Shown: in pieces, positions 1 to 5,031 of the stretch
How positions within the stretch are numbered: position 1 is the stretch's first letter
How the letters are laid out: each line of letters starts with the position of its first letter
Source: Candidatus Bathyarchaeota archaeon
GTDB lineage: Archaea; Thermoproteota; Bathyarchaeia; Bathyarchaeales; DTEX01
Direction of reading: 5' to 3'
DNA length: 7,636 bases
Assembly (NCBI GenBank): GCA_003601695.1
Contig: PIYH01000062.1
Span: 1 to 7,636, forward strand
The notes under the pieces: generated by a model
Databases searched by the model: none
Seen by the model: the letters and a program-made list of their open reading frames with translations, nothing else
What the model was told of the DNA's origin: nothing
Translations under genes and position numbers: made by a program

Positions 1-13
1 GAAGATTTGTTTC

Positions 14-523
14 TTAAGTTGCTGAAAAAGACCTCGCAAAGACATATAATGCTTGCTTCTGCTCATTATTCAGGAAGACTACACTTCTTTTACTCTTGAT
101 AATCTTCACTGCCTCCTCTGGACTTATCCCTGTTGAAACTATATATGCAGCAACTACAAGAGCAGATCTTCCTCTGCCAAGGTTACAGTGCACGAGAACC
201 TTCTTTCCACTCCTAACCTTCTCCCTTATCCACTTAACGATCTCAAAGAGAATCATTGGGGAAGCTCCTCCTCCATCGGGGATCTTAACATTCAGATAAT
301 CTACCCCATGATTTTCAAGGAATATCCGATAATCATCTGCATTTTTCTCTCTAAGGTCAACTACAGCATTGAATCCTTCAGATAATATCAATGCTGGAGA
401 GTTTAAACCTCCAATCCATAATTTTTCCATTACCATATTTGCATTTATCTCTAGACCTACTAGAGCCCTCCACTTCATCAGCCTCGCTCTAACGGCGCCA
501 ATCAACAAGTCTAAAACTCTCAA
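14..523 (-). CDS. Dual-specificity / protein-tyrosine phosphatase (cysteine-based)
   Basis: This 169-residue cytosolic protein has the cysteine phosphatase P-loop HCNLGRGRS at residues 112-120, fitting HCx5R-S, with nucleophile Cys113 and phosphate-binding Arg119. Asp83 in the KIPDGGG segment is at the right distance to be the general acid. The size fits compact archaeal DUSP-like enzymes, which hydrolyse phosphotyrosine/phosphoserine or other phosphomonoesters; the real substrate is unknown. The start used is TTG with GAGGA just upstream and a good TATA box about 35 bp away, so the leader is short. Met30 and Met32, just before the conserved LWIGGLNSP strand, are alternative starts that would remove a basic, hydrophobic N-terminal segment. 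It lies downstream of ubiX in the same direction but has its own promoter and a U-run between them, so it is probably an independent unit. The fold and catalysis are confident; the start and substrate are not. Confidence 0.9.
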   Translation of the reverse strand: MRVLDLLIGAVRARLMKWRALVGLEINANMVMEKLWIGGLNSPALILSEGFNAVVDLREKNADDYRIFLENHGVDYLNVKIPDGGGASPMILFEIVKWIREKVRSGKKVLVHCNLGRGRSALVVAAYIVSTGISPEEAVKIIKSKRSVVFLNNEQKQALYVFARSFSAT

Positions 524-554
524 GTTTCCTCACATGATGAAAGAATTAAGTGGC

Positions 555-564
555 GTATATAAGC
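555..564 (-). promoter_or_regulatory. TATA box for the phosphatase gene
   Basis: Read on the minus strand this is GCTTATATAC, close to the archaeal box A consensus TTTATATA. Initiation about 25 bp downstream would fall near 530-535, giving a leader of roughly ten nucleotides before the TTG at 523. This supports that start over the internal ATGs. Inferred from sequence only. Confidence 0.6.
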
Positions 565-571
565 AGCTACC

Positions 572-586
572 AAAAAAGACATTTTT
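572..586 (-). terminator. U-run terminator after ubiX
   Basis: Directly after the ubiX TAG stop the minus strand reads AAAAATGTC and then six T residues (577-572). Archaeal RNA polymerase terminates at U-rich runs without needing a hairpin, so this is a plausible end for the ubiX transcript just before the phosphatase promoter. Confidence 0.45.
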
Positions 587-1156
587 CTAAACAATTTTAG
601 AGTCTAAAGACCATCTTCCAACCAATTCATGTTTTATTCCTAAGAGATCCAAAATTTTCCCAACGATGAAATCTATGAGATCATTTATGTTTCGCGGTTT
701 ATGATAAAAAGCGGGCGCTGCTGGAATTATCACAGCTCCTTGAAGCGTTAGGTTAAGCATATTTCTGAGATGAGTCATGTTGAAAGGCGCTTCGCGTGGA
801 ACAAGTATTAGCTTGCGTCTCTCCTTCAACGCGACCTCAGCGGATCTTAAGATCAGATTCTCTGAGTATCCATGCGCTATACCAGCTAGGGTTTTAGTAC
901 TACATGGAATTATGACCATCCCGTCGGTTGGAAAGGATCCGCTAGCAATAGGTGCGGAGAGATCATCCTCCTCATAGGAGTGATTTGCTAATTTTTCAAT
1001 CTCAGTTTTTGCGACGCCAAGCTCATATTCTATTATTTTTTCTCCAGCCCTACTAATGATAAGATGAGTTTCAACCTCTTTCTCTCTCAGAACCTCAAGT
1101 AATCGTTTACCATAAACTACGCCGCTTGCTCCAGTGATCGCTATGACTAATCGCAT
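587..1156 (-). CDS. ubiX: UbiX-family flavin prenyltransferase
   Basis: Flavin prenyltransferase attaches a dimethylallyl group to reduced FMN, making prenylated FMN, the cofactor of UbiD-type decarboxylases. The 189 residues match the usual family length. Family marks run in order: a Rossmann-like start MRLVIAITGASGVVYG with the GASG flavin loop (9-12), the PCSTKTLAGIAHGYSENLI segment (84-102), the KERRKLILVPREAPF block (111-125), MTHLRNML (127-134), and the C-terminal PAFYHKP and GRW segments (148-154, 180-182). The ATG at 1156 sits directly at the GASG strand, so the start is secure. In archaea prFMN is needed by the UbiD-like anhydromevalonate phosphate decarboxylase of the archaeal mevalonate route, a plausible job here. 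No UbiD partner is in this window. It is divergent from the archease gene. Confidence 0.96.
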   Translation of the reverse strand: MRLVIAITGASGVVYGKRLLEVLREKEVETHLIISRAGEKIIEYELGVAKTEIEKLANHSYEEDDLSAPIASGSFPTDGMVIIPCSTKTLAGIAHGYSENLILRSAEVALKERRKLILVPREAPFNMTHLRNMLNLTLQGAVIIPAAPAFYHKPRNINDLIDFIVGKILDLLGIKHELVGRWSLDSKIV

Positions 1157-1188
1157 ATCTGGTCAGCTCATCTCTCAGTTAGGGAACA

Positions 1189-1198
1189 TTTAATATTT
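1189..1198 (-). promoter_or_regulatory. Probable TATA element of ubiX
   Basis: The minus strand reads AAATATTAAA about 37 bp upstream of the ubiX ATG, in the divergent gap. Initiation about 25 bp downstream would give a leader of around ten nucleotides. The SD upstream of ubiX is weak (a GATGAG-like stretch), in line with a short-leader transcript. Confidence 0.4.
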
Positions 1199-1207
1199 TC
1201 TGCCCTA

Positions 1208-1226
1208 TTTCTAAGAATATTAGAAA
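1208..1226. promoter_or_regulatory. Inverted repeat in divergent ubiX/archease promoter region
   Basis: Arms TTTCTAA (1208-1214) and TTAGAAA (1220-1226) are perfect reverse complements around a 5-bp spacer (GAATA). The repeat lies between the two divergent genes, near the TATA-like elements of both, so it may be an operator for a dimeric regulator. AT-rich DNA can form such repeats by chance, so this is only a candidate. Confidence 0.35.
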
Positions 1227-1237
1227 GTCAGATAAAG

Positions 1238-1264
1238 GCTTAAACGGGTAATCTAAGGGAGATC
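1238..1264 (+). promoter_or_regulatory. TATA-like element and Shine-Dalgarno of the archease gene
   Basis: GCTTAAACG at 1238-1246 is TATA-like and would give a nearly leaderless transcript. GGGAGATC at 1257-1264 resembles the archaeal SD and ends 6 nt before the ATG. Because the SD would need to be transcribed, the AATATTAGA stretch inside the upstream inverted repeat (about 1216-1224) is an alternative TATA element. Confidence 0.4.
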
Positions 1265-1270
1265 TTCAGG

Positions 1271-1705
1271 ATGGCTGAACATGGAGGTTTCAGGTTTCTC
1301 GAGCACACAGCGGATGTCTATGTAGTGGCACATGGTAAGGATATGTCTGAAGCATTTGAAAATGCTGCCCGCGCCATGTTTGAGACAATGACAAATATCA
1401 AGGAAGTTAAACCTGTAGTTCAGGAGTATGTGGAGGTTGAGGGAAGAGACGAGAAAGAGCTACTTTATAATTGGCTTGAGGAACTGCTTATTCGATTTGA
1501 CATAAATGGCAGGTTATACTCGAAGTTTCATGTAGAAGAGATAAGGAGAACACCTCAGGGCTACAGGCTTAAAGCTCAGATCTATGGAGAAGAATTTGAT
1601 TCTTCTAGACATTTGCAGAAAGTAGGAGTTAAAGCAATTACATATCACCGTATGGAAATTAAGAAGACAGATGGCGTAACTCTAAAGTTTATACTGGACA
1701 TTTAA
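1271..1705 (+). CDS. Archease (RtcB tRNA-splicing ligase activator)
   Basis: Archease is a small metal-binding protein that speeds guanylylation and turnover of the 3'-phosphate RNA ligase RtcB in tRNA splicing and RNA repair. The 144 residues match the family. Hallmarks are the N-terminal FRFLEHTADVY motif with the metal-ligand Asp15, the HxEIRRTPQGYRLKAQIYGE-like central strands (about 87-107), the VKAITYHRMEI block (120-130), and a C-terminus ending ILDI, where Asp143 and the terminal carboxylate correspond to the known metal site. The ATG start has a GGGAGATC SD. RtcB is not in the window. The gene is followed 52 bp downstream by a small helical protein in the same direction, possibly cotranscribed. 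Confidence 0.96.
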   Translation: MAEHGGFRFLEHTADVYVVAHGKDMSEAFENAARAMFETMTNIKEVKPVVQEYVEVEGRDEKELLYNWLEELLIRFDINGRLYSKFHVEEIRRTPQGYRLKAQIYGEEFDSSRHLQKVGVKAITYHRMEIKKTDGVTLKFILDI

Positions 1706-1729
1706 GTCATATCTCTTGCAACATTAAAC

Positions 1730-1752
1730 GATTAAATACTGCTGGAAGGGAG
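1730..1752 (+). promoter_or_regulatory. SD and TATA-like stretch before the small helical gene
   Basis: GGGAG at 1748-1752 lies 5 nt before the TTG at 1758. An in-frame TAG occupies 1755-1757, immediately upstream of the TTG, so this TTG is the longest possible start and is supported by the SD. An AT-rich GATTAAATAC lies at 1730-1739. It could be a TATA box only for a nearly leaderless message, so cotranscription with the archease gene is equally likely. Confidence 0.45.
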
Positions 1753-1757
1753 AATAG

Positions 1758-2099
1758 TTGTGTTCAGATTGGATTCGAAGCTGTAAAAGAATACTTGAAA
1801 AGATAGAGACGCTTGAGAGAGCTAAAGAGAAAGATAGGCTAGAGCATGTGCGAGAGATACGCTTCATGCTTAGGGCTCTCCAGAGAAGCATATGGGGATG
1901 GATGCAATGGGTGAATAACCCCGATGTAATGACAAAATTCACAAATGAGGAGCTAGGTGAGATAAATAAGAAGATAACTGAGTTCACGAAGAGCTTTATA
2001 AAGTACGATATGGAGATCACTAAAAAGGGAGAAGAAAAAGGTCTGGAGATCAGCTGGAGACCAAGAGCCACGAGAGGAAGGGAAGAAATATACATTTAA
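1758..2099 (+). CDS. Small charged helical protein, possibly DUF2153
   Basis: This 113-residue soluble protein has no signal peptide or membrane segment. Residues about 5-45 are rich in Glu, Lys and Arg with heptad-like hydrophobics (ILEKIETLERAKEKDRLEHV), suggesting a helical or coiled-coil start. They are followed by a tryptophan-rich segment SIWGWMQWVNNP (44-55) and a second amphipathic helical region (EELGEINKKITEFTKSFIKYD). The C-terminus is basic and likely flexible. The WxxW-NNPD-xMTKFTNEEL pattern reminds me of the archaeal DUF2153 family, which has no known function; this is from memory and unverified. Downstream of the archease gene, 52 bp away and same strand, it could share its transcript. 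Reality as a gene is supported by the SD, protein-like composition and convergent fit with alba. No function is assigned. Confidence 0.78.
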   Translation: MCSDWIRSCKRILEKIETLERAKEKDRLEHVREIRFMLRALQRSIWGWMQWVNNPDVMTKFTNEELGEINKKITEFTKSFIKYDMEITKKGEEKGLEISWRPRATRGREEIYI

Positions 2100-2140
2100 A
2101 AAAATTGATCACTTCCCGAAAGAAACTCCTAAGTTAAAAA
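2098..2140 (-). terminator. U-run terminator candidates downstream of alba
   Basis: Beyond the alba stop, the minus strand has T5 (2140-2136) and then T7 (2104-2098). Either could end the leftward alba transcript. The T7 run overlaps the stop codon of the convergent small gene. No clear T-run is seen for rightward transcripts here. Confidence 0.4.
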
Positions 2141-2180
2141 GATTGTAGGGGAATAGATCTCTATCTAGGCTCTGGGAAGT
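2111..2180. repeat. Weak inverted repeat filling the convergent intergenic gap
   Basis: ACTTCCC (2111-2117) and GGGAAGT (2174-2180) are exact reverse complements 56 bp apart and fill the gap between two convergent stop codons. A small inner pair TAGAT/ATCTA (2154-2158, 2163-2167) lies between them. Both could be chance. No C/D-box or tRNA-like motif was found in this gap. Confidence 0.2.
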
Positions 2181-2468
2181 CTATTGAGTCAATGTTATTT
2201 CTATTGTACTAATGTTCCTCGGGGTTACGCCTTCGCCTTCTTCATCCTTTAGCTGAACCTGCTCTGTACCTATTGTTATATCCTTAACTTTCAAGTCTGG
2301 CATGAATCTCTTCCTGAGAATCTCTGCGACATCCACCGCTCGGCTTATCGCTCGCCCCCTCGCCTTAATTGTTATCTCCTTTGCTCCTCCATGAAGAAGT
2401 GTTATGCAAGCTAACACATAGTTCATTACAGGTTTCCGTCCAATCAGCACAGCGTTACTTTCTGACAT
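2181..2468 (-). CDS. alba: Alba (Sac10b/Sso10b-type) chromatin and RNA-binding protein
   Basis: Alba is an abundant dimeric archaeal protein that coats DNA and RNA. The 95 residues match the family. Clear marks are VLIGRKPVMNYVLACITLL (7-25), IKARGRAISRAVDVAEILRKRF (34-55) with the KARGRAIS RNA/DNA-contact loop, the dimer-dimer interface Phe55 (equivalent to Phe60 of Sso10b), and the C-terminal STIEITL strand (87-93). The acetylatable Lys16 of Sso10b aligns with Arg11, while the next Lys (17 in Sso10b, 12 here) is kept. An acidic loop DEEGEG (75-80) precedes the last strand. The ATG has a strong SD, GAGGTGA. The gene follows the transporter operon on the same strand but has its own structured upstream region, so independent expression is likely. 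Confidence 0.97.
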   Translation of the reverse strand: MSESNAVLIGRKPVMNYVLACITLLHGGAKEITIKARGRAISRAVDVAEILRKRFMPDLKVKDITIGTEQVQLKDEEGEGVTPRNISTIEITLTQ

Positions 2469-2474
2469 CTCTCG

Positions 2475-2481
2475 TCACCTC
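2475..2481 (-). promoter_or_regulatory. Strong Shine-Dalgarno of alba
   Basis: The minus strand reads GAGGTGA, 6 nt before the ATG. It is a near-perfect match to the 3' end of archaeal 16S rRNA and among the strongest in the window, as expected for a highly expressed chromatin protein. Confidence 0.75.
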
Positions 2482-2500
2482 AATCTCTCATAGTTTCTCA

Positions 2501-2532
2501 GCATATTAATAAGTGTTTAGGGTTTAAATATG
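2501..2532 (-). promoter_or_regulatory. Candidate TATA elements of alba
   Basis: Two minus-strand AT-rich stretches could be box A: CACTTATTAATATGC (2515-2501), giving initiation near 2483, and CATATTTAAACC (2533-2522), giving initiation near 2500. Only the second leaves a leader comfortably long enough to hold the SD at 2475-2481. The second lies in the loop of the inverted repeat at 2511-2554. Confidence 0.4.
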
Positions 2533-2554
2533 TCAAAACCCTATAAAAACACTT
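2511..2554. repeat. Nested inverted repeat upstream of alba
   Basis: Outer arms AAGTGTTT (2511-2518) and AAACACTT (2547-2554) are exact reverse complements. Inner arms AGGGTTT (2519-2525) and AAACCCT (2536-2542) are as well. They are stacked on the left and separated by a 4-nt bulge (ATAA) on the right, leaving a 10-nt loop: 15 paired positions in 44 bp. On the minus strand it follows the stop of the hydrolase gene and precedes alba. It could be an operator around the alba TATA region, or an RNA hairpin at the end of the transporter operon. A T5 run (2549-2545) sits in the first-transcribed arm. Confidence 0.6.
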
Positions 2555-2569
2555 CCCATGCATGCATCT

Positions 2570-3445
2570 TCAACATGTTATCTCCAAGCGATCCCCACAA
2601 TACAGCTCCTTAAACGCTGATGGGAGAACATCTGATATCTTCTTTTTAGCTTTAAATCCTGTGCAGTGCATTGGCGCTATTATCTCGGGACTTATCTCTT
2701 TAAGCTCTGAAACCGTCTTGCCTATTTTCTCTTCCGATGCATCTATAAGATGAAATCCTCCAATCACCGCATAGACTTTCTCAGCGTTCATAATCTTCAT
2801 CGCATGCTTGATCGTATTTATTATACCACTATGGCCACATCCAGTGAAGACGATAACTCCTCTCTCGGTATCTACTAGCAGAGCCTGATCATCCAGAAGG
2901 TTATCACGTTTAAACTTGCCTTCTTCTATCATATAAAATCCCTCCGGCTTCTCGAAGCTGGTTTTTCGCGCTATCTCACCTGTTGTCATAATATTCTCGC
3001 CTATAGGAACGGGGTCTCTCGAGGGCACAAGGAGTCCTCCCTTATCCTCAACCTCACTTCTAACATATGGGGGACCTGTATATGTTAGTTTGTTTATTCC
3101 CAAGCTGGGTAAAATTGCATATTTCGGCTTGAAGACATCCGGATGTATGATCACTGGCACCGGTTTTTCTATCTCAGCTAGGACCTTTAAGAGTCCTCCA
3201 GTATGATCGTAATGATTATGGCTGATAACTATGGCATCAACTTGATCGAGGCTTATCTTGAGCTCTTCACAGTTTTTTATAAGTGCATCTCCCGTTAGGC
3301 CAGTATCCAACAAGACCCTTGTTGTTAAGCCTTCATTCTCAGCCTCAATGAGTAATGATATTCCATTCTCAGCGAGTATAGGTCCCTCGTAATGTGTAGT
3401 ATTGTCTACCAGAACCGTGACTTTAACCGAGGATACGCCGCTCAT
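2570..3445 (-). CDS. Metallo-beta-lactamase-fold hydrolase, COG1237 type
   Basis: This 291-residue, likely cytosolic, zinc-dependent hydrolase carries the full MBL metal set: HNHYDH (76-81), GCGHSG (202-207, His205), GGFHL (229-233, His232) and PMHCTG (259-263 region, His260). The DTGLTGDALIKN segment (47-58) and the overall order match the group often annotated as 7,8-dihydropterin-6-methyl-4-(beta-D-ribofuranosyl)aminobenzene-5'-phosphate synthase (MJ0301-like). That label is commonly over-applied, so pterin chemistry is only one possibility. It is the last gene of the liv operon: 14 nt after livF, with its SD (AAGGAG) touching the livF TAA. Co-expression with an amino acid/amide importer hints that it may hydrolyse an imported compound or a related metabolite. 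The fold is certain; the substrate is unknown. Confidence 0.92.
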   Translation of the reverse strand: MSGVSSVKVTVLVDNTTHYEGPILAENGISLLIEAENEGLTTRVLLDTGLTGDALIKNCEELKISLDQVDAIVISHNHYDHTGGLLKVLAEIEKPVPVIIHPDVFKPKYAILPSLGINKLTYTGPPYVRSEVEDKGGLLVPSRDPVPIGENIMTTGEIARKTSFEKPEGFYMIEEGKFKRDNLLDDQALLVDTERGVIVFTGCGHSGIINTIKHAMKIMNAEKVYAVIGGFHLIDASEEKIGKTVSELKEISPEIIAPMHCTGFKAKKKISDVLPSAFKELYCGDRLEITC

Positions 3446-3454
3446 TCTTTTGTA

Positions 3455-3461
3455 CTCCTTT
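3455..3461 (-). promoter_or_regulatory. Shine-Dalgarno of the MBL gene overlapping the livF stop
   Basis: AAAGGAG on the minus strand begins inside the livF TAA stop codon (3462-3460) and ends 9 nt before the hydrolase ATG. Ribosomes ending livF are placed to start the hydrolase, supporting a true operon link. Confidence 0.7.
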
Positions 3462-4173
3462 ATAGGATGCCGAAGTATTTCTCTCTAAGATCCGGATCAT
3501 CAAGCATCTTCTTTGCATCTCCATGCTCCTGCACCTTGCCGCTGACGAGTAGGAAGGCATAGTCTCCGAGCTCTAAAGCAAATGCGGCTTTCTCTTCAGT
3601 CATGATTATCTGGACATCTGTCTCTTCATGTATTTCTCTCACCTTATCGTAGACTTCCATTGTGAGCTTCGGCATTAATCCTTCTGTAGGCTCATCGAGC
3701 AATATTAGCTTAGGCTTCTTCATAAGTCCCTTTGCTATTGCAAGCATCTTCCTCTCCCCGCCGCTGAGCCTATTTGCCTTTCTGTTAATATAATCCTTCC
3801 TCGCTAAGACTGGAAAGAGGCTCAAGACTTCCTCCATACGTGCTTCCCGCTCACCCTTACTGAGCAAGTAGCCTCCCAGCATAAGATTCTCCTTAACCGT
3901 AAGATTCTCGAAGAGATTATTTCTTTGAGGAATGTAGGAGACGCCCAGCTTCACTATCTTATTCGTCGGCATACCAACCAGATCTTGCCCATTAAACTTT
4001 ATAGTTCCAGAATACACATCCACGAGTCCCATTATTGTTCGCATTAGCGTTGTTTTTCCAGCTCCATTTGGACCTATAATTACTGTTATATCCTCTTTTT
4101 TCATCTCCATGGAGACATCATAGAGTATCTGATGGGCTCCATATCCAGAATTTACATTTTCAATCTCCAACAT
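3460..4173 (-). CDS. livF: ABC importer ATP-binding protein, LivF type
   Basis: This is one of two nucleotide-binding subunits that power a branched-chain amino acid/amide (HAAT) importer at the inner face of the membrane. The 237 residues match LivF. In order: aromatic A-loop Tyr11, Walker A GPNGAGKTT (34-42), Q-loop Gln83, LTVKENL (91-97), ABC signature LSGGERKMLAIAKGLM (136-151), and Walker B LILLDEP with catalytic Glu161 (156-162). The DEPTEGLMPKL stretch and the ALELGDYAFLLVSGKV tail are LivF-like. Odd point: the switch position, normally His (or Gln in LivF's VEQN), reads MTEEK, placing Glu193 there. Its start is 6 nt past the livG stop with the SD AGGTGATC across that stop, implying coupled translation. 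Confidence 0.94.
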   Translation of the reverse strand: MLEIENVNSGYGAHQILYDVSMEMKKEDITVIIGPNGAGKTTLMRTIMGLVDVYSGTIKFNGQDLVGMPTNKIVKLGVSYIPQRNNLFENLTVKENLMLGGYLLSKGEREARMEEVLSLFPVLARKDYINRKANRLSGGERKMLAIAKGLMKKPKLILLDEPTEGLMPKLTMEVYDKVREIHEETDVQIIMTEEKAAFALELGDYAFLLVSGKVQEHGDAKKMLDDPDLREKYFGIL

Positions 4174-4177
4174 GAGA

Positions 4178-4185
4178 GATCACCT
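4178..4185 (-). promoter_or_regulatory. livF Shine-Dalgarno spanning the livG stop
   Basis: The minus strand AGGTGATC is an exact match to the archaeal SD core. The livG TGA stop lies within it and 4 nt follow before the livF ATG, so livG termination and livF initiation are coupled. Confidence 0.8.
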
Positions 4186-4980
4186 TATCCGATACTTCTC
4201 GCCAATATAGCTCTCAACCACCTCCGGCGCCTTTATGACCTCGTCAGGTTCTCCCTCAGCAATTATCCTTCCGCCAGCCATCGCATAGGCATAATCTACA
4301 TACTTCAACGCTATATCAAGCCGATGCTCAATTATGAGAACAGTAACTCCTTGTGTCTCTCTTATGCCCCGTAAGCGTTGGAGGATCATATGGGCTAAAG
4401 AAGGACTAACCCCTGCTATGGGCTCATCTATAAGAAGCATTTTAGCACCACTCATCAAAGCCTTTCCTACATCTAGAAGCTTGGCATCCCCACCGCTAAG
4501 CTCCCCTCCCAGCATATCCCAATGATCCTCAAGACCCACTATCTTCAAGATCTTGAAGGCTCTCTCAACTGTTTCCTCTTCTATTTTCTTCCAGAAAAAT
4601 CTCACAGGTGCCTTCAAAAAACTCTCGCCAGGATCACTATTTTCAGCCATTAATATATTCTCCAATACTGTAAGACGTGGAAATATCCTTGGAATCTGAA
4701 AGCTCCTTGCCAACCCAAGCTTATAAGTCTCAGCTGCCGAAAGACCGCTGATATCCATTCCATCAAACCAGACCTTCCCGCCGTCCTTCTTTAGATAGCC
4801 CGTAATTATATTCACCCATGTTGTCTTTCCAGCTCCATTTGGACCGAAGAGAACAGAGAATGATCCTCTCTTAACCTTGACGCTGACATTATCAACCGCT
4901 ATTAACTCTCCAAAACGCTTCGTAAGGTTCTTTGTTTCTAAGATAACATCATCCATGTTTCCTTCCGCCACACCATTCAA
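4180..4980 (-). CDS. livG: ABC importer ATP-binding protein, LivG type
   Basis: This is the second nucleotide-binding subunit of the importer, pairing with LivF under LivH/LivM. Visible motifs: Walker A GPNGAGKTT (46-54), Q-loop Gln95 in ARSFQIPRIFPRLTVLEN (LivG-typical), signature LSGGDAKLLDVGKALM (161-176), Walker B MLLIDEP with Glu186, and switch His219 in IIEHRLD. The 266 residues count from a TTG with GGGAGG 11 nt upstream. The in-frame ATG at 4956 (Met9) has GGAAGG 4 nt upstream and places the N-terminus where LivG proteins usually begin (MDDVILETKNLTKRFG), so a 258-residue form is equally possible. The Asp in LSGGD differs from the usual E/Q/G. It lies 51 bp after the binding-protein gene. 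Confidence 0.95.
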   Translation of the reverse strand: MNGVAEGNMDDVILETKNLTKRFGELIAVDNVSVKVKRGSFSVLFGPNGAGKTTWVNIITGYLKKDGGKVWFDGMDISGLSAAETYKLGLARSFQIPRIFPRLTVLENILMAENSDPGESFLKAPVRFFWKKIEEETVERAFKILKIVGLEDHWDMLGGELSGGDAKLLDVGKALMSGAKMLLIDEPIAGVSPSLAHMILQRLRGIRETQGVTVLIIEHRLDIALKYVDYAYAMAGGRIIAEGEPDEVIKAPEVVESYIGEKYRIR

Positions 4981-4991
4981 GTGATCGTCTT

Positions 4992-5015
4992 CCTCCCGGA
5001 TGTTAAAAATAAAAA
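4992..5015 (-). promoter_or_regulatory. livK-livG junction: T-rich run followed by livG SD
   Basis: In the 51-nt gap after the binding-protein stop, the minus strand has T5-A-T5 (5015-5005) and then GGGAGG (4997-4992). The T-rich stretch could attenuate read-through from the binding-protein gene or serve as a TATA-like element for livG. The GGGAGG is the SD for the TTG start of livG. Confidence 0.4.
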
Positions 5016-5031
5016 GGGGTTCTTACGAGAT

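Noticed and set aside
96..590. Several plus-strand open frames opposite the phosphatase gene
   Set aside because: They overlap each other and lie antisense to a gene with a full catalytic motif; no family features are seen.
1724..2095. Minus-strand open frame of 123 codons opposite the small helical gene
   Set aside because: It is Ser/Phe/Ile-rich in the way expected from the complement of a Lys/Glu-rich coding strand and shows no recognisable domain. The plus-strand frame has an SD and protein-like composition.
2100..2180. Possible small structured RNA between the convergent genes
   Set aside because: The pairing is weak (7 bp with a 56-nt loop), with no C/D box, K-turn or tRNA features, and it lies in a region expected to hold terminators.
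2519..2542. AGGGTTT/AAACCCT as telomere-like repeats
   Set aside because: There is only one copy of each, arranged as an inverted repeat and not a tandem array, in a circular-chromosome type organism.
2562..2753. Plus-strand frame antisense to the hydrolase 3' end
   Set aside because: Short and without motifs; the hydrolase on the other strand has an intact metal site and conserved C-terminus.
2570..3445. Firm assignment of the hydrolase to methanopterin biosynthesis
   Set aside because: The MJ0301-type name is applied to a wide group of MBL proteins; nothing else of that pathway is in the window and the operon context points to a transporter.
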